Shown here: positions 1 through 17,739 of the stretch, piece by piece
Position numbering within the stretch: the first letter of the stretch is position 1
Layout: the number at the start of each line of letters is the position of its first letter
Assembly (NCBI GenBank): GCA_964030475.1
Contig: CAXIPT010000004.1
Span: 3,960,211 to 4,024,210 of the forward strand
Direction: 5' to 3'
Length of the DNA stretch: 64,000 bases
Origin: Tethya wilhelma
Taxonomy: Eukaryota > Porifera > Demospongiae > Tethyida > Tethyidae
Made by a program: the position numbers and the translations under genes
Notes under the pieces: model-generated
Told to the model about the DNA's origin: nothing
What the model saw: only the letters and a program-made list of their open reading frames with translations
Databases searched by the model: none

Positions 1-377
1 TACAGTACATACAGTGTCAATTGTAAACGCATTGATAACTTCAGCCTGCTTTTAAGGTAGGCTGTATGAAGCTTGGACATGATATCAGAGATAAGGATAA
101 GTTTTCAATGATGTATACTGCACTGTTTTTATATTTGTGATTTTACCAATAGCAATAAAAATATTCAGAATCGGTCAAACTGCTCTCTTGTAATGCTGCC
201 AACCTCCCAATTAGACACAAATTTCTTAGGTTGAAATAATTATACTATAAAACAATAATCATACTGTATACTGTGGCCCCATTCTCATACAAGCTTTCCC
301 CACTAAATGTACACAAGGAGAGACCTTTGCAACCCACAAATTTTATAAATTGCTCTAGGGAAGTCCAAGGAACGAGG

Positions 378-3089
378 CTAGTATACTGTACCTCCTGCTT
401 GTCTCTTATCCACTTCACAGGCCTCACTCCTCACACTAGCCCCGCCCACACTCCTCACATAGCCGGCCGACTGCAGCACTTCCAAGGACCTGTCCAACAT
501 TCTCACGGCCGTTACACTGAGAGCATGCCTCGTCTCCTGTACTACAGACGAGAGGGCATTGCTAAATCTCGTGTCAACTCCCAACACATTGTCAAACATT
601 TGAACAAAGTCTAATGAGCGTAGAGTCTTGATGACTTTAGGAGTTGAAAATCTCTCAATAAGTTTATTGACAACGCTCTTCTTTCTTTCCCTAAGACCAA
701 CCAGTGGATATAGGTGAGTTTGTTTCTGACTGTGATAGTTTAGTTGCGATCTTTCCTGATTTGTGAGTATATACATAAACCAATCGCCAAAATGTCCATT
801 ATTTGCACGATAAACACTCTCTTGAGTTTCAAATGTGATTCCGATGCAAGCCAAGTCGGAAATAGTCTTGAAGCAATCGTTGAAGGTTGCTTCGCATCCT
901 GATCTCTCACTTGCATTCAAGTCAGGCCTAGCTGGGTTCATCTTCACCGCCATATCTCGCACTCGGCCAACAACATTCACAGCAGAGGCCTTAATTCGTT
1001 CAACTACTAGGTTGCTGACGGCATAACTACGAGGGGTCTTGGGTTTCATGCCCACCAATGGAAACGAGTCGACCCTATCGTTAGAGTGAGATTGATAGTG
1101 TGCCACCAGTTCAGTGATAAATTCTTGCTTGTCGTGCTGGGCAGACTTTCCAGAGAGCTCACTTTGTGTGGAAGTCTTGTCCAACTCTGAGCTAGATGGC
1201 TTGGGCGTGTGTGAGAGTGGAGCTGAAGAGTGAGCCAGTCTCTCTTCATACTGTTGAACACACCTGAATTATGTTTATGCATGCATGTGAATATGTGATC
1301 ATGTACAGGTACGTGTGTAAACATAAATACATGCACGATGTCAGAATGTATGTAGCACCCATTGAACAGTTCAATTGTACAATACAAATTTTTTTTGTGA
1401 TTACAAAAAACTGTATTTTGGTATAAAATTTCCAATTGTATAGGATCACAGAAATTAATTTAACACCACAAGAAAGTACAGAGTACGGTCTGTGTGGTTT
1501 ACGTAACATATACAAGAGCAAGGGCACAAGTTGCCCACACACACAAATTAATTCCAACCACACTAGCACATTCAGCCATACACAGGAATCTACAGGCTTA
1601 GCAGCTTTTTTTTTCAAAAAATAATCAATATCACTTATCTATACACTGATCCTCTTTTACTAAGGAAATTTGCATAGACTACTTGCAACACATATATGCA
1701 CTCCAGAAACCATGTACATAATTATATCTAATGACACACAACTACATGTTATATTAATTTTGTACACTCTCTTTGTTTTGGGTTAGTCTAGCACTTTTGT
1801 CTGTCCAGGCTTACCTCAATATCTCATCATTTGATATCCTCTCTCTTTCCCAGAGGAAAGCCACCAGTCCATACAGTAGTAGGTTTCGTCGTGATGAACT
1901 GGAAGAGGATGGTGGGCTTGATTTAGAATAAGAGTGGGTCATTCGTCGGACAATGGCTGTTGTACCACGATAAGACAACAATCTAAGTGCATGCCAAAGT
2001 GAGCAAGCAATATAAAGCATATCATAATACTGTACATAAAAGAGAATATACACAGTATCAAGCAAAACTATTTCAAAAAGAATCATTAAAAAGTCATGGT
2101 GATCAAGCAAGCTAGGGTATACCAACCATTAGCTAAACCAGCTGAAGAGTAGGCGAGTATGAGATCATTCATTACTATTGATAAGAGGGGGGAGGAAGAG
2201 TATCGAACTACGGTATACCCCACGGAAACACTGTTGGGAAAGTAACATGACTTGCACGTGACTATTTTCTCGTTTTTATCCGGATTCTACGCCGTATTCT
2301 CCATTACATCATTCGCGACCAAAAACTACGGTAGCATGCGCAGATTACCAGTAATAACTGTCTCGCAGTGAGCTTGTGAAATCATGGTGAAACGAAGAAG
2401 CTGCCTGTTTTAAACCCATCGCTATGCCTTTGGACCTGTCTTGAGTTGGATTCTACTAGTTTTCCGAGCCTGTCGTTTACCCTTGGCACTTAGCTTTTTT
2501 TGGCGGTGGCACAGAATCTTCTTTGTTGCTAGCTTTTACATGTGCTTTGTCCTTCCTTTTAGCCTTTTTGCTCCGTTTTTCACTTCCACTTTAGAGCCAA
2601 TAGTCATCTCAGACTCAGAGCCAAGAAGCGCTCAAATCTTTCTAGCCATGTTGCTGATTCAGCAAGTCTGTAAATAAACGCGAGTATTACGAAAGTTTGC
2701 GATTTCGCTCACGTGCAAACGCCCCAAAGTCACGTTACTTTCCCAACAGTGTTTACTCTAGTTAGATACTCTTCCTCCTCTTATGCACTCTTGCTATTAT
2801 CAAGAAACATGCACTGTACACAATGTAGAACTCTAACTCATGGTTGTACTACATTACAAGGTGAAATGAAGCACACATGAAGGATTACAAATACTGTACA
2901 TAAAGCTGTTATTAGACGGCACTGCCTACAGATATTGGCATCTGTAGTTGTAGCTCAAGTTTGTACACATACATAAACGCAACCTGCTATACCTTCTTGA
3001 GCACACTGAACAAATAGTCTGGTATCTTGAACTTGGAACAAACTCTCCAGTGTTGACCTTTGACCCCTGCCATAAGAGGGAACCAAACC
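378..3089 (-). CDS. Unrecognised conserved-looking protein gene, three 3' exons
   Basis: I do not recognise this protein. Three minus-strand exons join in phase: 3089-2993 (starts after ctccag, donor GTATAG), 1956-1815 (acceptor caacag, donor GTAAGC) and 1263 down to a TAG stop at 378. The acceptor attcag at 1264-1265 gives the only open join to the middle exon (…NDEILR then CVQQYEERL). The joined part is about 375 residues, with a Ser-rich stretch (SSPPSSSSSSRR), then a hydrophobic helix-like block (LLLYGLVAFLWERERIS), then a mostly alpha-helical-looking C-terminal region of ~270 residues with no signal peptide or membrane segment. A donor-like GGTACAG lies just before the stop, so the true end could be further left. 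The 5' exon was not found; an open stretch near 3480-3570 is a candidate but does not join in phase. It probably shares a promoter region with PARG at 3837. Coding nature rests on splice phases and codon openness only. Confidence 0.5.
2181..2785. mobile_element. Foldback/MITE-like element, about 605 bp
   Basis: The ends are inverted copies of each other: the left side reads ataagag…ggaggaagagtatc followed by acactgttgggaaagtaac, and the right side is its reverse complement (gttactttcccaacagtgt then gatactcttcctcctcttat). The interior carries cacgtgac / cacgtgag motifs near each arm. No transposase reading frame is evident; the open frame at 2441-2677 is hydrophobic and shows no known domain. 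It lies in an intron of the minus-strand gene (between exons at 1956 and 2993). Confidence 0.6.
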
Positions 3090-3559
3090 CTGGAGACAGG
3101 GAGAATGATCTAAGAGGAGCAGATGACCGCAGGATCCCCACGGCGGTGGACCACAAGTGAGAATACAATGACTGATACATATTTCACTCAAAGTCACTGC
3201 AAGTGTGAATGTGATGAGTAAATACATCTGTGAACATAGTCAGCAGCATAGATAACAACATACTCATAATACCCAAGGAGCAACCCAAGGAGTAACCCAT
3301 AGAATGATGTACAGTTCAAACTGACTGAAGTGGTGTGTCTCCCTGAATCATAATTTTAATATGGGAACATAGTCCTAGTCCTTTCCCTAGCCACAACCGT
3401 CTGAGAGTAGAATATCCTACTTGTGCACAGGATAAGTAATTTTAAAGAATATCGGACTGACCTTCAGAAACGAGAACGAAATTCACCAAATTTATCACAG
3501 ATCGTAGACGGCAGTACGTATGGTGAAAAGGTAGAAGAAGAGCGATTCAGTGGAACATT

Positions 3560-3836
3560 CACTTGACGGATATGAGTATTGCATCACACTCACTAGTCTT
3601 GTAGGAATTCTAGCTACACGAGGGCAAGATTTAGACGCGGTAGACTGTTAGAGGTCGAGGTCGCGTCGCGCGTCGCAGCGCGTGGTAAGCACGTGGTGCT
3701 TAGCCCCACCCACGTAAAATAGGCGTGGCTGTGGTGCGCATCATTTGGAAACATCTACTGATTGGGTTGCTTCAGAGTTTCTATGGACTGAATCTGACCA
3801 AAACGTCTACACTTCTCTAAGTCGCCTATTTGTGTA
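3560..3836. promoter_or_regulatory. Putative bidirectional promoter region
   Basis: Short intergenic stretch between the unrecognised minus-strand gene and the PARG start codon at 3837. Around 3652-3690 there is a dense CpG cluster (gtcgcgtcgcgcgtcgcag) in otherwise AT-rich DNA, followed by the small palindrome taagcacgtggtgctta, which contains a CACGTG E-box core. No clear TATA box was seen for PARG. Promoter function is inferred from position and composition only. Confidence 0.35.
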
Positions 3837-7156
<3,320 letters not shown>

Positions 7157-7475
7157 GTATGTTGAGAGAATATTAGTGATTGTATTTATTGTTCTTTTTA
7201 GACAGTTCATGTGCAGTCAAATCCTTTTCTTTGCTAAGCCCAAAAGCCTCAAATCAATCCCTCTCCTTCTTCCTGTTCCTGTGTGACGTGATCTAATTAC
7301 TGTTGTGGAAAGACTGTACTAAAGTTTTAGAGACATATCTATCATTATGTTTCAAAAAAACTTTGGACCTGTTCATTCGCCCTATGCACACCCAACAGCT
7401 ACAGGAATCACCTGTACATACAAACTAGCTTGCAACACCCTGGTGACTCACATAGCCACCCACACAGCCACCGGC

Positions 7476-7531
7476 CCCCACACCCACACACACACACACA
7501 CTCTCATACTCACACACACACACACACACAC
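7476..7531. repeat. CA microsatellite abutting a contig join
   Basis: Interrupted (CA)n tract that ends directly at the N at 7532. It is the end of the first PARG copy. The matching tract in the second copy is at 9662-9710. Confidence 0.9.
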
Positions 7532-7532
7532 N
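7532..7532. other. Single N, probable contig join
   Basis: One undetermined base between a CA repeat and a sequence identical to position 5355 onward, inside PARG intron 1. The sequence to its right restarts mid-intron, as expected if two overlapping contigs were placed side by side. Confidence 0.8.
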
Positions 7533-7662
7533 GCGCATCATATGTTATCGTTGTGGTTAACTTACATCTTGGTTGATTTATGACTTGCAACTACTATAAG
7601 ATTTTGCTTTTGTGGTACATATTTGATTTTGATTTTACTTGTAAATGTGATATGCCCTGCAG

Positions 7663-9722
<2,060 letters not shown>

Positions 9723-10149
9723 TGCTTCAATTTCAAGCTACATTTTGAAACAATAGAAAAGATCCACTCCTTCTCATAGTCTTTATCAGTTCATCACGTC
9801 AAGACTGAATGCATGCATATGTAAGCAGCATGAATTGAGTATTAAAAACAGTATTTTGTATGTAACATTACATGTATAGTAAAACTAGCAACCATAAAAG
9901 ATGCCATTTCTTGTTTACATGGATTTTGTGAGAGTAATTTTAGTTGCCATGGAAATACTAGGGGATAGCCACATCTATTGTGCTATAAACCTATTCGTGA
10001 ATCACATGATGAACTTCTACTACAAACAAAGATGCATAGTTTAATTGTGCCCAATATAGAATGTCCATTCAAGGAATAAGACTATTATTAGAGTAGGTTC
10101 AATTTTTGTGTTTAGTTCACAAAAAAGTTTCAGTCAATAACACAGGATC

Positions 10150-12249
10150 ATGGATAGACCACAAGAACATAAGTACAAGTTTGGTAGTGTTGAAATCTTT
10201 AAGGATCAACAGCTTGGACGTGGAGCTTATGGTGCTGTCTACAAGGCCAAATGTGGTGTGCTGCCTTGTGCTGCCAAGTTGATCAACCAACTTCTTATCG
10301 GTCCACCAGAACAAGTCCCATCTCAAGGCAAAGAACACCGACTGCCACTACAAAGATTTGAAGCTGAATGTCGTTTCCTCAGCCAGATCAAACACCCAAA
10401 CATTGTACAATATCTTGAAACATATCGCAATCAAGAAACAAATACACCTGTGCTTCTAATGGAGCTCATGGACGAGAGCCTCACCCACTTCTTAGAGACA
10501 CCAAGCAATCCAGTACTATTTCACACACAAGTCAACATTCTATATGACACAGCATTGGCCCTGGCATTTCTACACAGTAATGGAATAACACATCGAGATT
10601 TATCAAGCAATAACATCCTAATTGCTGGGAGTCGAGCTAAAGTCACAGACTTTGGAATGTCTAGATTTGCTGACGCAGCACCTCACCTTGCCTCAATGAC
10701 TCAGTGTCCAGGTACCCCAGCCTACATGCCTCCTGAAGCTCTCAGTAAGCCTCCAAAGTGTTCAGATAAACTGGACTGTTTCAGTTTTGGAGTCCTCACT
10801 GTCCAAACTATTACTCGAATATTCCCAGACCCAGCTGATCAACATAAAGACAGAGAGCTCTTTGATTCTGAGGGGAAGAAGCTTCAAGTGCGGGTTGCTA
10901 TTTCTGAACTGGAGCGTCGTCAATCTCACATCAGCCTCATCCCTGTGGCCCACCCTCTTAGACCAGTTGCAATAGACTGCCTAAATGACAAAGATGTGGA
11001 AAGACCTTCAGCTCATCAAATCTGTGAAAGGTTGGAACAAATTAAGACCACCCCTCTGTACGGTTCTAGTAATTGTCAAATCAGAGAAGGTAGAACCCCC
11101 CAAGCACAAACACAAGGAGAAACCATGTACGACAAGGAGAAACAACTGCAAGACCAACAACAAATAATTCAAGACCAACAAAGTGAAATTAGAGCAATAA
11201 AACAAGAAAATATGGAACTAAAACTAGAAATTGAACTTCTACAAACGGAAATGACCCAATTACTGCTTAAAGATGAAGCACAAACATTGATGCAAGACGG
11301 CAAAATGGAAAGCCAGCAACAACAATGTTCGTGGCCATTTGCTTTCAAACTAAAGTGGAGGTATGGTCCAAATGTGCTTAGTAGGATGAGGAGAGGATCA
11401 TGTACTGTTATTGGTAATAGCCTTTATATAAATCCCCATGATAGTCGCAATGTCTTTGAGTTCCAATGCGACAGTTTACAATGGTTTGCTTTCCCCCACA
11501 AGCTTTCGTATAACAATAGTACACTTACAAATATCAACGGGATTCTCACAACAGTAGGAGGTATAAGTTCTTTGTTTAGTGTCACAAACAAACTGATTAG
11601 CTACTCTGGCCAAGAATGGGTTGAACTATATCCTCCTATGCAAACAACAAGGTTTGAAACAGCAGTTCTCTCCACCGCCACCCATGTGGTTGTCATAGGC
11701 GGAAAGACATTCAGTGGTGAGCTGCTCAATACCACTGAAATACTCAATACTGAAACCAAAGTGTGGAGTGTTGCAAGCCCACTCCCTTTTTCTACACACT
11801 TAGCTACAATTACTCTGTGCAAAGAGACTATCTACTGTATGGGAGGACTGACTAGCACAGAATATAACTATAACAGTTCTGTTCGGTGTTGTCAACTGAA
11901 AGATCTTGTGGAGCATTCAGTACCTGTGAAAAAGTCTTTTTTTAGTACACGCTGTAACTATAATGCATGGCACAGACTTCCTGACCTGCCAGTTAGGCTT
12001 TCTACTTGTGTAACAGTTCAAGATTGTCTGTTAGCCATTGGAGGCACTAATGTACGAGATAAACATAGATCAAATGTTGTGTACATCTATGATCAAGAAA
12101 GGAACCAATGGGTTTTTTTCAACGCTATGACCTTTGCTAGATCAGCCTGCCTTGCTACTGTTCTTCCTGACAAGAAACTATTTGTTGTTGGAGGATACAT
12201 TGATAGTGGAAGAGAGACAGATGAAACTGAAATTGCTTCAATTGACTGA
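10150..12249 (+). CDS. Protein kinase with coiled coil and C-terminal kelch-like repeats
   Basis: Single-exon gene of 699 codons. The N-terminal ~300 residues are a protein kinase domain: glycine loop GRGAYGAVY (residues 23-31), catalytic Lys43 (CAAKL), HRDLSSNN with Asp150, DFG Asp167 and a PE motif (YMPPEAL); all key residues are present, so it should be active. The HRDLSSNN loop suggests the tyrosine-kinase-like (TKL) group of Ser/Thr/Tyr kinases. Residues ~326-376 are a Gln/Glu/Lys-rich heptad region (coiled coil). Residues ~400-699 hold several kelch-type blocks (VVVIGGKTF, TIYCMGGLTS, LLAIGGTN, LFVVGGY), probably a beta-propeller for substrate binding. No signal peptide or membrane segment, so likely cytosolic. 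An acceptor-like acacag precedes the ATG, so a 5' UTR intron is possible. No intron is seen in the coding region, unlike its neighbours. Substrate and pathway are unknown. Confidence 0.85.
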   Translation: MDRPQEHKYKFGSVEIFKDQQLGRGAYGAVYKAKCGVLPCAAKLINQLLIGPPEQVPSQGKEHRLPLQRFEAECRFLSQIKHPNIVQYLETYRNQETNTPVLLMELMDESLTHFLETPSNPVLFHTQVNILYDTALALAFLHSNGITHRDLSSNNILIAGSRAKVTDFGMSRFADAAPHLASMTQCPGTPAYMPPEALSKPPKCSDKLDCFSFGVLTVQTITRIFPDPADQHKDRELFDSEGKKLQVRVAISELERRQSHISLIPVAHPLRPVAIDCLNDKDVERPSAHQICERLEQIKTTPLYGSSNCQIREGRTPQAQTQGETMYDKEKQLQDQQQIIQDQQSEIRAIKQENMELKLEIELLQTEMTQLLLKDEAQTLMQDGKMESQQQQCSWPFAFKLKWRYGPNVLSRMRRGSCTVIGNSLYINPHDSRNVFEFQCDSLQWFAFPHKLSYNNSTLTNINGILTTVGGISSLFSVTNKLISYSGQEWVELYPPMQTTRFETAVLSTATHVVVIGGKTFSGELLNTTEILNTETKVWSVASPLPFSTHLATITLCKETIYCMGGLTSTEYNYNSSVRCCQLKDLVEHSVPVKKSFFSTRCNYNAWHRLPDLPVRLSTCVTVQDCLLAIGGTNVRDKHRSNVVYIYDQERNQWVFFNAMTFARSACLATVLPDKKLFVVGGYIDSGRETDETEIASID

Positions 12250-14044
12250 AAGATCTGATTTTTCTTTATTTTTGTGGTTAAACATTAATATGACAGTAAA
12301 ATACATTATAATAATTGTATGAATTCAATTTTTTTATGTCAAGGACCTACTATATACAGGTTGCATCAGTTTTACCTACATGCATGTCTCAGACTCTTGT
12401 TATTAATTTTCATCCCAATGAGGAAAGTTATTGTGTGAATACTGACCTATAATCAATATAATTATAATGGAGACTGAAAAATTAATGACATGTGCCACAA
12501 TAATCCAGTCTATATACTACTACCCATTCAGCTAGGGGCTGATTCAGGGGGGGTGAAATGAGTGGCTAGCCACCCCCCTAGAATCCTAAAACAATGAAAA
12601 TATTACTGATTAATTATCTTTTGTTAATCTGTAAATAGATCTAGCAATTTCTTTAAATAATCAGAAGAGGAAGAGGAAGTTGTGGGGGCATGCAATGAGC
12701 CACCCCCCTTCCAAAAATCCTGGATCAGCCCCTGCGGCATTCCTACACTACTTATATTTATACTACTTGTCCTAATCTAGCTACGTTTTGTAAGTCACTG
12801 GAAATACTATAGAATGGCTAATTACATTGTACTATAACATAATTCTTTTTATAACCTAATCATAAATGTAGCAATGTTTTCCTTGTGACGTAAAAACTTG
12901 CCATAATTGAATCAGGTTACAAGTCACGTAAAATCTCCCCATGATTAAGAAACCCTTCAAAACGCAATCCTACATGAAAGGAAAATCAGTTGGATAATTC
13001 ACAGAAAGTGTCCCCCAAAACTACATACTTAAGTTTTTTAGCACACCAAAATGGAATTGCAAGGGAGAGCAACGAAAGAGTATTAACTTGTATATCACTC
13101 CCTGCAGATCTCGAGCTGGTGAACTAGAATCAAGAGTTTAACTTATGTATAACCATTCTATAGAATGTAATAGTTTCCTGGTGGAAACTACTGTATTAGA
13201 TTAGACATACCCACAGACCACACCTATTCCTTCACCCTATTGTACATACACTCAGACACTCACTGGTATAATTATTCTTCCTTTGCTCTTGGACTGCATG
13301 AACCCTAAGAGATCCTATAATTCATCAGTAGCAGCACTGGATACCCCCAGGACAGTGTACTATATACATGTAGGTCTCACAGAGAGAGAATTCCTGGGTT
13401 TGGCCAGGCAGTATATGCCAGAGAGCAGATCAGAATCTAATCACGGTGTTTGGGTGGGTAAAGCAAAAGTATAAATTAATCAGACTGTACCTTTATGGAC
13501 ATGAAAATAATCTGACACGTACAGTGATGTGCATAATTGTAATCATTTTCCCAAACCAATGAGATGTACAGCAAAACCTCCGAACAAAGACACTGGGGAC
13601 AATATTAATTTGGCCTGTTCGTCCTCTGTAGAGAAATTGTCCTCTTCTCAGTGTCAATAGGGAATTCGAATTTTTGGGAAATATATAAGAATCGTCCTTT
13701 GTTGAGATGTTTATCTTTATACCTATACACAATAATTACTAAGAAAAAATTAATTTCTTATTTTGATACTAGCTAACATGCAGTAGCTACCTATAGCAGT
13801 CACAGGAGCTTCTTCTCAGTGTCGTAAACTCTCAGTGAACATGAGCATTCTCTTCAATCTCTTTCTTCCTAAAATTTGAAAGCCAACACGTACATTCTTA
13901 ATTCCTGTAGCTGGCTTGGAAGGGGTGTGGATCTATCATACACACACCTCGTATCTGTGAAGTAGGTCTCTTGTTTATAAGCAAACCTCAGGGTCCTGTG
14001 CTGGGAAGGATGGGAGAGACATAGGCACTTAAATGTCACTCATT
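12250..14044. other. Intergenic region without recognised genes
   Basis: AT-rich. It contains a foldback element (12533-12734), directly followed by a fragment (gcattcctacactacttat) that resembles the arms of the element at 63133-63544. Open frames at 13283-13474 and 13493-13732 (-) are short with no recognisable domain. No RNA gene was seen. Confidence 0.5.
12533..12734. mobile_element. hAT-like foldback MITE, about 200 bp
   Basis: Ends are inverted: aggggctgattcaggg at the left and ctggatcagcccct at the right, with the arms extending inward over G-rich/C-rich tracts (gagtggctagccaccccc versus gagccaccccc). The AGGGGCTGATCCAGG type of end is common in non-autonomous hAT elements. No matching target duplication was found, so the family is tentative. 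Confidence 0.55.
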
Positions 14045-15670
14045 ACTGACTCGACCCTCGTAGATTGCAATTTTTTGTGACTGTTTTTGATCAACAATAG
14101 ATATTTTCACCTATTGTAGGATAGTGATTCATCATACAATTTCAAAACTGGGACCATTGTAATCAGCACAAAAAGAGCTTTCAAATGATACATAGATTGT
14201 CAGGTTTAAAAATTAAAGATACAGATCAAGTTGCTTTTGTTTGAAACATGCAGTACGTACAGTGTTGATATTAAAACAAATTACAATGTCTAAGTGTATA
14301 TTGTCAGATTTACGATTGTGGGCCAACATCATCCAAACCACCACAAATTAGATATATCATCTGAAAGCTCTCATTGCACTGAATGCAATAGCTAAGGCTA
14401 CAGTATCACTTGACCCTCGCAGGCTCCAATACAATGGATTTTTTTGTGGACTTTTTGTGGTCTTCTTTTTTGGATAAACTGGATATTTCACCTATTGTAA
14501 GATAGTAATTTATCACACAATTTCAAAACTTCCGCCATTGTAATCAGCATGAAAAGAGCTTTCAAATAATACATAGATTGTCAGGTTTGTATAAAAAATT
14601 TGAGATATAGAGTTGCTTTTACTTGGAAAAGCACTGTAACAGTGTTAATATTAAACATAATTTCATAGTGTATTATCACATTTAAAATTGTGGTCCAAGT
14701 CAGGTCAACGTCATACAAACCACAACAAAGTGGGTATTGTTTGAAAGCTCTCATTACACTGAATGCAATAGTGAAGGCTACAGTATCACTTGACTCTTGC
14801 AGACTCCAATATAATAGGGTTTTTTGCGGCCATTTTGGGGCGCCTTTTTTAGATCAACTAGATATTCTTGCTTATTGTAGGATATATAGAGATTTATTAT
14901 ACAAATTCGAAACTTCTGCCATTATAATCAGCATAAAAAGTGCTTTCAAATGATTATGGTACATAGATTGTCAGGTTTTAATAATTTTAGATACAGAATT
15001 GCTTTTGCTTGGAACTGTACTGTGTTGATATTAAACCAAATTATGTATATTGTGTATTGTAAAATCTTTTATCGTGGTCTAAGTTAGGTCAACGTCATAC
15101 AAACCACAACAAAATGGGTATCGTCTGAAAACTCTCATCGCACTGAATGCAATAGTGAAAGCTACAGTATCACTTGTTTGTCGCAGACTCCAATATAATG
15201 GGGTTTGTTGTGGCCTTTTTGTGGTCTTTTTTTGATCAAATATATAGATATTCTTGCATATTGTAGGATAGAGATTTATCATAACTTCCCCCATTGTAAT
15301 CAGCATGAATAGAGCTTTCAAATGATACATAGATTGTCAGGTTTTAATAAAAAATTTGAGATACAGAATTGTTTTAACTTGGAATGTGCATGCAGTACTG
15401 TGTTGATATTATAAACCAAATTACATTGTGTATTGTCAACTCTTCAATCATGGTCTAAGTTAGGCCAACATCATACAAACCACAACAAAATGGGTATTGT
15501 CTGAAAGCTCTTATTGCACCAAATGCAATAATGAAAGCTACAGTATCACTTGTCCATCGCAGACTCCAATATAAAGGGTTATTTTGTGGCCTTTTTGTGG
15601 TCTTTTTTTTTTGGATCAGCCAGATATTCTTGCCTATTGTAGGATAGAGATTTATGATACAAATTCGATG
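14045..15670. repeat. Tandem satellite, about four copies of a ~380-bp unit
   Basis: A unit containing tcgcagactccaatataat, cctattgtaggatagagat, catagattgtcaggttt, cgtcatacaaaccacaaca and gaatgcaatagtgaaggct recurs with marker positions near 14049, 14409, 14789, 15173 and 15549, i.e. periods of about 380, 384 and 376 bp. The last copy is cut short near 15665. Copies differ by scattered substitutions and small indels. Coding potential is absent. Confidence 0.85.
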
Positions 15671-16105
15671 TTCCTCTTTAATTGTGCTTCATTTTTATAA
15701 TCTTTTGTATATATTAGATTAAGTCTTGATCCATTTACATAATAATATTATTATACTCGATCCAGTATAAGTCTGATTATGGTTGAATTCGGGTCTGTGT
15801 AGAACTTAATTGGTGTAAAATGAAGTCACAACAGTGTAATTTTGTTACCTTAATACGTCATTATTCCCTTTCTTGAACACAATTTCCATGGAAACAATTA
15901 TGTTTAGTTAAGTTTACTGATAACTCAAGTTGGCAGTTTCATCCTTGCATACATTGATTTCCTCGCATGTTAGTGGCAATTAAGAAACAAGAGCTAGCCA
16001 TCTTTGTTTAATTCTTTGTGTATTTTTTTTTATGATAATCTTGATTATTTGGGTAGACTGGAGCTGCCATTCTTGAGATATAGTTGGAACAAACAAACAC
16101 ATGCA

Positions 16106-16143
<38 letters not shown>

Positions 16144-16376
16144 ATGCAACTAAATGACTAACCCCTGGTGTGCATGTATTGCATGAGAAGTACGTCATCA
16201 ACTGACATTTCTGGATGATGACCACTAATGAACTTTATGGCTTTGTATTCTGGAGGCTGAAAAGGCAGCAAGTAACAAGCCTTTATGATTAGAATCTCAA
16301 AGCATGGCCATCTATTGTTGCTTATATACTGAGTCAAAGGGTTTCATGTTCTCCGTCCATCATAATTATGATCAAG

Positions 16377-16409
<33 letters not shown>

Positions 16410-17140
16410 TACATGTGTGTGTACATGTTTTTGTATGTGTGTGTGAGTCAGTGAGTGTACATGTGACTGTGTGCATGTGTCTTAGTATTGTGTATCGGTT
16501 GAATTGGTAAGTGATTGCTATTATTTTTTTAATGCTAAAAAATGAAAAACAATATTTATACATTAAAGAATGATGTCCTTTGCCATCTCTTCATCCTCTG
16601 CTAGCTACGTAGAACAGGTCGAAGTCACTCAGAGCCTCTTCAGCTTCTAAAAAATGTGATAAGGGCAATAGCAATTGCATATGTGATTCTTCAAAAGAGG
16701 TGGATTGGCATCACAGCAATTCTTAATGTTTTGAAGCTGTATATAGAGTCTCAAGACCAGAATGAACATTTGTTCCTTGCAATAGTAGCAATATACACCT
16801 CAAATATTTGTATCACATTGTGTATACCCAAGACATATGGAATCATAGAACTGCCAAGTTCACGGTTACTTTGAATGCATCATCGGGGTAGTCTTGATTC
16901 TTTTGCATAGAGTACATTAATGTCATCATCAACTCCTATAAATTATTAGGCGCTTATATATTTCTGTGCCATTTAGCCTAGTTACTCTAGTTTACAGCCA
17001 CTCAAGATGGCATAGGAACAACACCTAATAATATTTTTTATAGTAGCTATAGCTATAGATTGCAAACTTCAATAGAAGTGCTGCCATAAATTTCAACTAA
17101 AACCACCATGATAATGAAAGGCACCATATGCATGGTGCAC
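15671..17140. other. Gene-poor stretch with microsatellites and a decayed MITE
   Basis: Holds a (CA)n tract at about 16103-16142 and a (TG)n tract at about 16376-16408. The flanks of the first (ggagctgccattcttgagat on the left, taacccctggtgtgcatg on the right) match, in reverse orientation, the left part of the element at 27728-28362, so it is a decayed member of that family. An open frame at 16656-16874 (+) is hydrophobic and unrecognised. Confidence 0.5.
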
Positions 17141-17694
17141 AACCCTCGGCGTATATATACTGTGATACACACCGTCTATGCAATACAATATTTATTGCAT
17201 GCATTATAATGAGGCAATGAGGAAGGATATCGATGCATGCTGGCAATTAATGCATGCAGACTCTACTGTGCATGGGCGTGGCTACTTAGGCAACGTCGCG
17301 ATCATAATATTATCACAAGCTATCTTGCTGCAGAGTTTGCAAAACACAAGCGCTTGGACTTGAAATACTCTGTTACGTCTAAGCATTTATACTAGAGTCA
17401 GTGTCGCTATCTCAGACTTCCATGTGTTCTAGCGAGGTACAGCAAGCGCACGATCAGGCAACTCTCGTTAGCTCGCTATACATATACGTATACGTATACG
17501 TAGGGCTATAGTGGGTGGGGCCACGTAGCCAAAATGGCCGCCCGAGCGATGGCTCGGACTGAAAATCCTGGCATAGCTCAAGAACTATAAGCTTTTAGCT
17601 TCTGATACACATATTTTTTTTAGATGAACATCAGTACTCCATGCCTATGTCCTTAATTTTCAGAGTAGACTTGCTGTTCTTCAGATTAAGAGTG

Positions 17695-17739
<45 letters not shown>

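Noticed and set aside
2441..2677. Small membrane protein frame on the plus strand
   Set aside because: It lies inside a terminal-inverted-repeat element and shows no splice or homology support.
14045..15670. CRISPR-like array
   Set aside because: Units are ~380 bp, diverged along their full length, with no short direct repeat/spacer structure; the DNA is eukaryotic.
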